NCBI GenBank assembly: GCA_031216915.1
Contig: CM062289.1
Location: forward strand, 446,052,910 to 446,116,909
Origin: Pictodentalium vernedei
Lineage: Eukaryota; Mollusca; Scaphopoda; Dentaliida; Dentaliidae
DNA: 64,000 nt
Reading direction: 5' to 3'
Shown: positions 48,701 through 60,700 of the stretch, in pieces
Layout of the letters: every line of letters begins with the position of its first letter
Numbering within the stretch: position 1 is the stretch's first letter
The notes under the pieces: generated by a model
What the model was told of the DNA's origin: nothing
The model's database searches: none
The model's input: the letters and a program-made list of their open reading frames with translations, nothing else
Translations under genes and position numbers: made by a program

Positions 48701-51700
48701 TCTGAGAGAGTTCTTAACCTTACTATCCACGCGTGTGGATGTAGCTAGGGCTGCGTCACGTCTAACCAACTCCAATCAGCCACTGAAGGGCGGAGTTATA
48801 CGTGAACAAACTACTGCCCTCAAAAGAAATTACATTGAGATTAATATCCCGTAAATCTTTTCTTGAAGACGTAATGATAACGCCTCAGTAAGGCGGATTA
48901 CGTATGATAAAGCGTCTAAGTTAAGTCTACTATACATCATGTCGTTTCCAACATTGAAGTTGGAAAAGACATAAACGGCGAAAAAGAATATATCCAGTCT
49001 TTAACCACACCGTCTAGACGCATATGAACTCTCGGTATGCCCTGCTCTGCCAAAATAAACTATTCGTATAAATGATAAAATGGCAGAAATGAGCAACGCG
49101 GACAAGAAACTAAACTATCATGCTTGGTAGCAGGCTTGTATATATATATATAGCGTCGAAAAATAAAACACATGTTGTAATGACAATATTGGACTGCGTC
49201 GGTAAGTCAGGGACAATGTCCCTGAACCGATCGAAAAATCCGAGTCCAATGACGCTATAAGTCTCTTATCCAAGATCGCAGCAATGAAGTCCGAAATAAC
49301 AATCACTGGAAGATAATGCCAGAAGATATGAAAGGCAGCTTCCGATACTACTAAAGGGAAAACTCGAAATCTTTCGAATCCCTTTCGCCATCCTGTCGGA
49401 CCCTATAAAGCATTCGGTCGTCCGATCCTGATGCAACCGCGGACCGCACCGACCCAGCGCCGTCGGATAATTCCTGATTCGACCGAGAAACTGTCAATTG
49501 CTGGGATGCTGCGAAACAAATGTGCTAACTCGGATAGCATGTCCGTCACTGAGGCCTGAGGAGAAGCGGTCTTACGATGCATTGCCACTGGAAGCTCCGT
49601 GATCGTTACCCTGTGCATACTACCAATATGCAAGCGAACGGGGTGTATAGGCCTCGTGTCCCTTGGCCACCGGATGGCGCGACCTATTCGCCGTGGAATC
49701 ACTGAATGACGAAACTGATCGGATACTCGAGGTCACGTAGCCAATGTGCGGTCGTGTGCCCTGCTGTGAGGATGAGGAAGCATTAAGGACAGTCTCTCGG
49801 ACTGTCAATATAACTGAGCGTCCCGACCGACGGACATATGCTCCGAATGTAAAATATCTGAACCACAACATGCGGTCCCCTATGTTGTTGGACGAGAGAG
49901 GGACCTCTCTCGCTCACAGCCCGGACGGACCTGGACAAGCCAGGAACCGGACTAACAGGCTTCCTCCGATCTGTCCTCAATCTGCCGTCACTGGGTGAGT
50001 ACTAAAGTAATTAAAGTGCTCGCATCACCCAAATCTCCTTCCTAGACCGCAACGGACGAACCCGGCAGCCGAACCATTCGATGAATGTACGCTACACCGG
50101 GTGAGCTAGCGAATGTCACTCCGTAGGCGATAGACATATTCCATGAGCACTTATTGCCGCTAGCTCTTCATTAACTATGACGACAGAGGCACACTTTTGA
50201 AAGACATCTCCGTAACTTTGCGAACAAGAAACCAGAAATGCTTGGTTATAGCAAGCATAAAATAATAATATATATAGCGTCGTTCAATAATTCGAAAGTT
50301 TGTGTGACATTATTGGACTATGTCGGAACTGAGGGACCATGTCCCTTAACCGAACCAAAAATTTCTAAGTCCACCGACGCTATCAGTTTCTTATCCGGCA
50401 TCGCAGCATTCTGGTCCGACGAAAGAAGCTGTAGAAGATCAAGTCAGATGACATACACAACAGCATATGTTGTTCCGAAAGGGAAAGCTCGAAATCCTCC
50501 AAATCCCTTTCGGTATCCCGTCGGACCGGATGAAACTTTCGGACGTCCGTACCCGTTTCCGCGGAGCGTCCCGACCCAGCATCGTCGGATAAAAAATATG
50601 CGACAGATTCAGTTGATGCTGGGATGCTGCGATAAACTGTGCTATTTAGGAAAGCACGTCCGTTCCCGAGGCCTGTGCAGTAGCGGTCTTACGATGCATT
50701 GCCGCCGTAAGCTCCGTGTACGTTGACTCCCACACACTTCCTATGCGAACGTCCGGAGTCTGCAGGCCTCGTGTCCCTGGCTACCGGATGGTGTGACCTG
50801 GTCGCTGAAGAATCCTTGATCGGCGAAGCTGGTAATATATCGGCGGTCACGCAGCCAAGGTGCGGTCGTGTGCGCTGACGAGAAGAGGAAGCCTTAGCAG
50901 TCTCCGCAGACTGCCTATACAACGGAGCGTCCCGAGCGACGGACGTATGCTCCGCTTGCGACACATTTTGTACCACAACATCTGGGGCCAGATGTTGTTG
51001 AACGAGAGAGGGGCCTCTCTCGCTTGCCGTCCGGAAGGACCGGAACGGGCTATGAACCGGACTAAAAGGCTTCCTCCGTTCTCCCTCCGATCCGCCGTCA
51101 CTGGGTGTGCATTAGGTTGATTTATAGTGCTCGCATCACCCCAAAATTCCTTCTAGACTGCAACGGACGAACCCGGCTGCCGAACCATTCGGTGAATGGA
51201 CGCTACACCGGGCGAGCTAGCGGACGTCAAAGGCCGTCGAACCTACTAGGGGCCTCTTAGGCAATTGGCGTATTTACATGAGCACTTTTCCGCTAGCCCT
51301 TCATTAATTGTGACGACGGAAGCACACTGTTGGAAGACATCACAGATACATCACCCTAATCTTGATCGTCTGAAATAGAAATTGATAAAGTAGAGTGACC
51401 CTGCGGGGAAAGGACCGGAGTATCCAATTCCCCAATAACATACCGTGACATACGCTTCCCATATTGTCATCGAAATCATACGATACAGAACAGGAGTTAA
51501 TGCGAGTACACTGACCACATATAGAATGATTATAAAGTCAGAGGAAGACTTCCTCTTAATACAATTGATCAATATCCTTTCAATGTGAAAAGAAAACAAG
51601 TCCTGGTACTCGCACTAACCCCTGGCAATCAAAATACATAATAATAATATGATCCATTAATATAGAAAAAATAATTGAAATCAAAATATTTTGAAAAAGT

Positions 51701-54700
51701 ATTTTTTTAGAACAGCCCAAGTTTCTGAAAAGTAACGTTGAGCCCCAATGGATCCCAAGCCTAAGTGTGGACAAAAATTTTAAAAATATTTTAAACAATT
51801 TATTCAACACTTACGAACAATAATAATGTATCTAGTTATGATTAAAATAACATCAAGATATTATTTTCCAAAAATCCCCCCCTCACACAGAGGGCTGTTG
51901 TAAATGTAAACAATGAGTGTAAAAACACTAAAATAAGACTCCAGGCACCCAGGCCCGAAATCAGTTACCAAAAATACACTATCTGATGCAAAACAGAGAC
52001 TTCCAGGGAAGAAACTGCAGAACATCAGATGGTAGATGCAGAACACAATGCCTAACCACCCGTAGGTGAAGACTAAACATGGGGAAAAGAACAGAATTCA
52101 TTCTGTTATTCAGCTAAAACTCCCAAGAAAATTTAGTAATAATAATTACAAAAACTATGCCAAAAGCATGGGAGAATAGCAAGGGGGGACTTAAAGGACA
52201 GGGAGAGAGGAAAACACTTAAAAAACAGTGTAACTAAATAATCAGAATGACAACAAAATGGCTGCTGCCTCGAAAATAGGTAACTTAACATAATTTCATT
52301 AAAAAATTTTAAGTTACAGCCCTGATAATATTCTGTCACACATTTTTTTCCTCTCCTCCTTCTCTATCCTCCTTAGAATCACCATTTCACTAATATTTAT
52401 GTGTCTGGCATCATTTAAACTGAGATTTATAAGCACAAAGATCAGTCAGATGTTGACTGATGAAGGGCCAAACTTACAATGATTAATGGTGCCAATTTCG
52501 GAACGTCCTTGACACTGCGCATGTGCAGTAGGGGCGAAGTGTGGAGGGCCTTTCAGGACATGTTTTCTTTGGTTTTAGATGCAAATTTTGGGGATTGGGG
52601 GGCAAAATTTGTGTTTGGCCCTATATTTTAAGAGTTAGCACCAGCTATGTCTGGGTCATTGGTACAGTATAAAAATATACAAATCCAAAACAACACAAAA
52701 TCCACGAATCCTGGAAATCCATGAATCCTCATTTTTTAGTAAGCTTTGCGTGTGTGCTTGAGCTTTGTTTACAACCACTCGCGGTAATATTCGAAAAGAA
52801 CCATGATGCGGACGTGTGAAGTCATGCACGTGCAATTACATCATTTATCCCTCGAAATAAAAGCCAGTGATTTCGGACCAAACATGACAATTTGAGTCCG
52901 AAATTTTAAAGGCGACATTTAGGATTTGAACTTTGTTTCCCCCTCTCGTCTGGGGGTTATAAAGTATCAGGTTGTCGCCTGTAATAGTAGGCGTATTTAA
53001 AATAATTATGCCTATATTACGTGGAAACAAAGGATCCTGAGTGTCGTTACGATACAGCATTGTCGTCAACATTTTAACCACCAGCTTTTCTAACTGATCA
53101 TAGTATGATTGGCGGGGGGATGGGTCCGGTCGACGGACCCGCAGCCGGTCTAGCGAAAACCCTGGTTCAAGGACACATATTTCTGCACAATGGCTAATAG
53201 TGACTACAAACACGGATATGAAGTAAAGTCCCGCCCATCATTTATACCCATTTTAGAGGACTTCCACCCCAGGCACTGGTTACCAGGTCCTACTTTACCA
53301 GTAAAACAGAGCTTGTTTACGATAGTAAACAACAGGCTTGTCATTTTGAGGCAGGCGATCGCCCCGGGTTGCAGTCGCCCGTCTGATTCAAATTTCTGTG
53401 AACTGTAAACGTCTGCCTGACCCCGATTTCTATGGCCCATTAATTCAGTTGAAGGCACTCAAAATCGGCAGCCTGAAACGGCAGTTTTCGCAGATTGAAA
53501 GAGGTACATGTAACAAGAGCATAATTTGTAGTATGTCGTCAATGTAGTCACCCAGAGACAGTAACTTTCCAAGGTCTACAAATTCCAAAGCTGTACTTAG
53601 TTATTACATTGTACATCAGACTGAAACAACTCTCGTGTTACACGCGATTACGGGATGTAGCCAGTTCGACCCGACGATTTGCCTGGGATGTTTCGTCCCA
53701 AAATCATAGCCGGGACGATTCGTCCCCCAAATCTGATTGATTTTTCCCAAATTATCGGCATCTGGCGGTGAGCACAGTGCACTGGCTTTTACAGTCATGT
53801 AATGTATAGATACGGTCTTGGTTATTTGGATGCAAGATAACTATAACACTCACTGTTGGTGAGTGTCATGGGTAATCTGGTATCTTGCAGCCAAATATTC
53901 AAGCCTGCATCTCTGCATTACGTGATGACGTTCAACATAATTACACTAGTTGTCTGCCCATCAGGCTGAAACAAAATGACCCCCGCAAATCATAAATGAC
54001 TCTCCTGGGGTCATTTTAGGTGGACCCAAAATGGCCCTTCTGGGGTGATTTGAGGTGAACCATAATGGCCCTTCTGCAATTTTCAAAATGACAAGCCTGA
54101 AACAAGCACCGCTTCACTTCCTGGTGCTCCCATGGAGATTGGAATTTTGATATTTCCACACCAATGTGCAGAATATATGGGGTACCAAGTAATTTACTGC
54201 CACTATATTGATAGCACCAATCTTTTGCCGAGAATTATGAGAACAGATTACTGATTGACTAGTGGGGTTTAATGTAACTTTTAACAACTATGCAATTCAG
54301 TGAAGCCCACATAAGTGGATATCTCTTAATTGGATACCCTGTTAAAGGAATATAACTTCCAAACTCAAAACCATTTACCATACCTACAGTACAAATTTGT
54401 CCTGAAAATTGCATATGGACTACAGAGTTACTCCTGTTAATTGAAAAAAAAATTCTTGTAATATGTCGAGAAATTACCCTGTTACAGGCCATAGCCATAA
54501 AATTTGAGAGGAACGATTTTATTGTTCCTTTGGTGGTTATCTAAATGAAAACAAAAACAGATAAACGAAAAGTTGTTCGTCGGGATTTACAAACAGTTCA
54601 TCAAAAAGTTGTGTGTTATCACCTTATTTGATGGCACGGTTTTAAAATGATCCTGTGGGAAGACCCCTCTCTTCGATGCAAAAACTCAAGACAGCTGACG

Positions 54701-57700
54701 CCCCTGTGCTTGCTGCAGATGCTTTCGAAATCTGTGTACTGTCATACAGTAGGGCAGGGACCAGCCAGGAGGGCGATTAGGGTGATTATGTCGCCCTTCT
54801 AAACCCTAAGTCACCTAGAAAAATAGTTGGGGCGATTACAAGCCGCCCTCTAAAAATTGGCCAAAACGAGGAAATGCTGAACTGAGTGATCCAAGCTTTA
54901 CATAAAACCGATTATTTTCAAGAACTGAATGTGCTTGAGTGTGATAAATTGGCATTTTCATTTGTCAAATAAGCGACCATTTATTTAAAATCACAGGAGA
55001 ATCAATTGTCCATTGTCGCTTTTTACAGATTGTTTTTATTTCTATTTTGTTCCATTTCAGTGGGAGCTTCAAGTGTCGAAACGAAAATAGGTGACTTATG
55101 TGACTCAACAAAATAACCCAGTTTGAAAGTAGGTTACGTCGCTGAGGATGCCTAAAATTCTCTGCTGAAAATGTATACACAACGAACGTATTTTCTAACA
55201 CTGTATTTTTATTTTGTACTGCTGACGACTGTTAACTGTTGGGACGTCAATTCCCAGAAAAACACGAATGGAACTGAAACACATGAAAAAAAGCTTTAGT
55301 GATGACAAGAAAAGCTCTGTACAGGGCACAAGTGTGCATATGAAAGATCTTGAAAAAGTACCTTCCAAGCAACCTTCTTACATCTGGTCCTGTTCACACT
55401 TTAAGACTTCGGAAATTATTAGCTTATTGTCCTTTGGTGAAAGGCAACCACAGGGTGCCGGGGGATTGGCACAAAGAAAAGGGGAGGCGGTCATGAAAGA
55501 GAGGGAAGCAGTTGGGGATTTTCAATCAATAATTATTTTGTGATTTTTTAACCTGGCACAGATGCATCATTGAAAACTGGACCTGGATTAATCAGGCCTC
55601 AATGGAGGACCACAAGCTGAAAATATGAAGGGGCAGCAGGGGGTGGTACATAATTATTCTTAATTTTCCCCACTTGCCTATGAAGTCTCCCTACTTGACT
55701 CTGCAGTCACCCTATTTTTTCTGGAGGGAGACTTGAAGTCTCCCTAAAATTCCCCCCTTGGCTGGTCCCTGCAGTAGGGCCATCATGGACGGGTCAAAAT
55801 CCACAGGTTGTCTTTTTTCCATGCATAATTATAATTCAGTGATGATTCGCTATGACACCAAGCCAAATTTCCCCGGTGCTTCATTGGTGGAAATTTTGCG
55901 AAGTGTCATAGCGGGTCATCTCTGAATTATTTGCGTGGAAAAAAAATGCCTACCCAAAGATTTTGACCCGTTCACAATGGCTGTACTATAATCGGTCCTC
56001 TCTATTATATTCAGATGAACAGTAAATTGGTAATCTCAAAACTCGAGATTTCATTCTCTGCTGTTATTCACTGAATTACCGCTTGATTACAGACCTACTT
56101 GGCCTCACTACATCCAATACATGCATTTAATCCTTCAAATCTTGTTTGACAGAGCTCCATGTAAATTTTTAAATATTCAACAGACTTCAATTCACAATCC
56201 CTGGAGGAGCTGAACAAACAAAATTTTTTTTCAAAAATCAATATGAAAAATTTAATTTCAGCAAAACATAACTTGGTTAATCCTTTACCTAACGAATCGC
56301 CCACATCCGCCCGCATAATATGAAAATTGAGCAGTTGAAAAAATTAAATTTTTCATAATATTTCAACAAAACCATATCATGTGACCCCTCACTGGAACGA
56401 GCTCATTGAGCTCGTTCCAATGAGGGGTCACATGATATGGTTTTGTTGAAATTTTTTGAAAAATTTTAAAAAATTATATTTAAAATAATAATTTTTGATA
56501 TCGTCTGCGTTGGGTAAAGGGTTAAGAATTGAGATTAACCCTTTGAACACTGGTGGTATCTTCCATGTCAGTTAAAAAGCAGAAATTGGAAGAGTCCATG
56601 TCCATTAACTCCCTTCACTCTGTTGTCAAAATATCCAAATTTCAAACAGCCACTTTTCCCATAATGCAACTGGGAAGTTAACCAATTCAATCTTGTTTGA
56701 CAGAGCTCAATGAGCTCTGTCAAACAAGATTGAATTGGTTAAATTTCTAGTTGCATTATGGGAAAAATTGACACCTTAAACTTTAGATATTTCGACATCA
56801 ATGTGCAGGGGGTTAGTATTTTCAATTGAAGGCTGCATGTTGAAAATATTAATTGTTCTACCACACTTGTTCACTTAGTAGCCATCCTACTGAATGAAAT
56901 TATGATGTATAGTGTTCCTGGACCAGAAAAGCAGCCTCTCGTGTTGAAGGAGTTAAGTCCAGTAAATCTTTTATACCCATGTTGCCCATTTTAGAGGACT
57001 TCCACCCCAGGCATTAGTGACAGGGCTAATATTTTGCCAATAAGAGAACCTGTTTCCCAACAGTAAACTCTGCTTCACTTCCCGAGGTTCCCACAGGGTA
57101 TAGTGGCCTATTTGATGCTGACTATTTGATAAAATGCAAACATGAAAATGAAGCTGCAAGAAAGTGAATACTCTTTTTTCACATTTGTTCGGAACAACAA
57201 GCAGAACAATAGCTGTATAAGTGAAAACTGAAAAAAAATAGAAAATCTAGATTACCTTCAGATCTGTATGGCCTTCTTGGTCTTGTTTCTCTTTCAACTA
57301 CAGTAAAAAATATAGAACCTTAGTGAGCACGCTCACATACCCCACGCGCCTCCATATTTCAAGCTCGGAAAAGTGTAATTTTTAGGAAAATGACCCTGGA
57401 AATCTGTTACTTGTATTTTTCAGAGTCCAGGGCCCGTAATTTCCGCAAAAATCAGCCGAGCAGAATGAAACGCAAACTTGATCTGTAAGTCATTGTGGCA
57501 GACTCACATACTAAAATGGCCGTAATTTCGATAATATCTGAAAGCATGTAGAAAAAAAGTCGGGAAAACTGTAATTTTGATGAACTTTTCAAAGTCGAAG
57601 GGCCATAATTTTGGTAAAAATCAGTGGAGCAGAACAAAATGCAAACTTGATCTGAAGGCCACCATGTTAGACAAACATACCAAAAATCAGCTCAATATCT

Positions 57701-60700
57701 GGAAGCATGTAGAGAAAAAGCCAGGAAAACTGTAATTTTGATGAACTTTTCAAAGTCTATGGGGCCATAATTTTGGTAAAAATCAGTGGAGCGGAACAAA
57801 ACCCAAACTTGTTCTGTAGGCCACCACGTTAGACTAACATACCAAAAATCAGCTCAATATCTGGAAGGGTGTAGAAAAAAAGTTTGCAAAACTGTAATTT
57901 TGATGAACTTTTCAAAGTTCAAGGGCCGTAATTTCGGTAAAAATCAGTGGAGCGGAACAAAATGCAAACTTGATCTGTAGGCCACCATGTCAGACTAAAA
58001 TACCAAAAATCAGCTCAATATCTGGAAGCGTGTAGAAAAAAAGTCTGGAAAACAAGTAGGACTGACTGATGGACTGACAGTCTGATGGACGGGCCAGTCA
58101 AAAACATTATACCCCCGCAACTTTGTTGCGTGGGGTATAAAAAATATACAGCAAAAATGGTTATTGGAAAAGGAAATCACCGGAAATAACCACACTCATC
58201 TATGTTCAAGCCAGAAAATAAGCACACTGTCATCTGCAAAATGAGGTCCCCAGAGGGTGAATTTAGTGATGCTACCCTGCACAGCAGGGTAGCATCACTA
58301 AATTTACCCTCTGTGAACCCCATTCTGGGTCAGGGTCTCGAAACTAAACAGAAACAGATACCCAGAGGATAAATTGGCCCACTGTATGGAATTGCATCAT
58401 CAAATTCACCCTCCGGGGACCTCATTTTGCAAATGTCAGACTGCTTATTTTCAGGCCTGTCTATGTTGCTCAATATAACACACATCAAAGTGTAAACAAA
58501 ATGGAAAAGGCCCCACAAAGTAGATCTGTGTTTCTCTGGCCATTTTTTTGTGTAAAATAGCACGTGGGAGGGTGTTTTTTCATTTTATGTTTTATCTTTG
58601 TAATTGTTTCTTTGCCATCAAAAGTTTCTGTTCTTGGTTTGTTTTATGTTTTAGTCCTCATAATCTACAAAATAGCCTGGGTGGTGGTGTATTTCATTTC
58701 ACGAAAGCAAGAAGGCTTTGCAATGCTAAAGCACTGCAAAGCCTTGTTGCACTCAAGGGACATATTTATCAATTTTATTAACTTGGGTAAAATACCAGAC
58801 ATAAACCATTTAATTTTTATTTCATGTTTGCATTGGTTATAAAAAGAGAGTATGCGGCAGCAAAAAGAATGATGTGGGAAGGCCCCGAGAAACAAATTTT
58901 TACCTTTTTTTAGGCCTAAGCTAAATTTAATCTATATTAAAAGTTAAGTACAAGGTGGAATCTTATTTCTTAAAGACCCATTTGGGAGTACTTTAGGTAA
59001 GAGATTTCCTTTTTGATACCTTTCCAAATTCATAATTTATCCCGACTTGAAACTGTGAACATCAATTATTTCATCAAGATTTGTGAATTAATTCCAGTAG
59101 CAACACGGGCGGAATATTGGTCAATTTACCAATGCGAACAGAACACATATTTTTTTTAACCCAGTGTGCAAAATTTGAAAAATGACTCTTGACTGATTTA
59201 TCGTTCACATGGGTTGGGGATGGCTACAGGAACGGTCGGCTATGTAAAAATTATTGGGAAACTGCTTTTTTGATACTTTACAAGTATTCATATATTGCAT
59301 GGAATTGAAATATATCTAGCCTCTAACGGCAAAAATCTAAAACTCTATCAAAACACAAAAATGTTTGCTTAGCTGGTAGAACATCAGGTACATAAAATTA
59401 ATGGCTTCATATTTTGTGGATGTTCTTCATATTATCTTGCATGAAAAATTAATTCATCTCCATGGATTTGCATTGTTACAAATTATGGGAGAGAGCCTAT
59501 AGGCACTCTCCCATGAATTGAAACAAGACAAAAATGTGTGAACAAATCTTGAGGAAGAGAAAAAATTTAGCACTCTACCAGTTAAGTGACTCAGACTCTA
59601 CCATTCAAGATGCAATGTTTGGCTAATCAATCATCCGTTCACATTGATTTAAATTTGCGTAACCACCACGAGAACGAAACGAGCGTTCTCATCAAATTTT
59701 GCACACTGCAATCCATAAGATTTCCAATTCCTTCTAGTTATTTAGCCGGTATATTCTATAGGAACCTACTCAAATACCAAATAAAGTACTGCTCATATAG
59801 GGTAAATCACTGAATGCTTGATTATGAAGAACAGTTGACACTACACAGTGAAAAGTGATATATTTTTTTTGGCATGGTGAAAAGCAATCAGATTTTTGTT
59901 GCTCAAGTTTTCAAACACACTGAAATAATCTCAAACGTTAATCTTGTAAACTGCTTAACCCTTTACCCAACGTAACGGCCCAAACCGGCCAGCACTATTC
60001 ACAAATACGGCAATTAATTTTCATTATTTTTTTCATTTTTTGTCTCAAAAACATAGGTTATGGCCACTCTTTGGAACGAGCATGTTGAGCTCGTTCCAAT
60101 GAGTGGTCATACCCTATGTTTTTGAGACAAAAAATGAAAAAAAAAAAATGAGTTATTCATGAATTTTGTTTGCAAGTGTTGTCTGCTTTTCGTGTTAATT
60201 AAAGGGTTAACAGAAGTTCCAATTTAGTCCTTTATGATGCAAAGGGCCTTAGAACCTTTCCCAAAAAGGGTGAATGGAATTGAGAGATCTGCTGTGTTAA
60301 CTGAAAATAAAGCGTCAACAGTAAATGTCTTTATAGTACCGTACTGACTTGGGAATAAGCCTGGGGTTGGGGGGGGGGGGGGGGAGTGCATGTAATAAAA
60401 GAAGGCAAAAGTATATGACCATTTCAGCACTACTGAACAGTTGAAGTAAAAAATCAAAACAATTTCAACAAAACCATATCCTGTGACACCTCATTGCAAC
60501 GAGCTCAGCAAGCTCGTTCCAATGGGGAGGGGGAAGGGAGGGGGGGTCACATGATGAGGTTTTGTTGAAATTTTGATATCATGTGCATTGGGTAAGCCTA
60601 AAGGGGTTATTTTTGTTGTAACAACTTGCCAGCATGGCTGTCATCGATCCTGTCATGCAAAGTCAGGGCCTGGGCTTCTTTACAAGGATGGGGATTCTGA

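Larger units (their letters stand above)
45750..52677 (-). mobile_element. DIRS-like retrotransposon copy 3, decayed relative
   Basis: Same layout as copy 2: inverted ends (45750 side GTTAAAAAATTTATAGTAAT; 52677 side GGTACAGTATAAAAATA), ICR at 46052-46140, pol remnants from about 48660 to 46740, gag remnants from 51430 to 48660. The terminal repeat reads GACATAGCTGG where copies 1 and 2 read GACTTAGCTGG, marking a distinct subfamily. The termini are well kept compared with the coding parts. Confidence 0.92.
45484..53164. mobile_element. hAT-like element split by DIRS copy 3
   Basis: Left end CAGGGTTTCCGCTAGGGG (45484) and right end GGTCTAGCGAAAACCCTG (53164) are inverted, and GTTCAAG flanks both (45477-45483, 53165-53171). 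About 270 bp on the left and 490 bp on the right remain of the host element around the 6.9-kb DIRS copy. No transposase frame. Confidence 0.8.
54298..56175 (+). mobile_element. Pogo/Tigger-like MITE, probably split by a 1.6-kb insertion
   Basis: The left half (CAGTGAAGCCCACATAAGTG, CCATTTACCATACCTACAGT) ends near 54485. The matching next part (CTACTTGGCCTCACTACATC, CTTGTTTGACAGAGCTCC) resumes near 56085. The gap holds the hAT at 54755 and a foldback. That they are one copy is inferred from colinearity. Confidence 0.5.
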
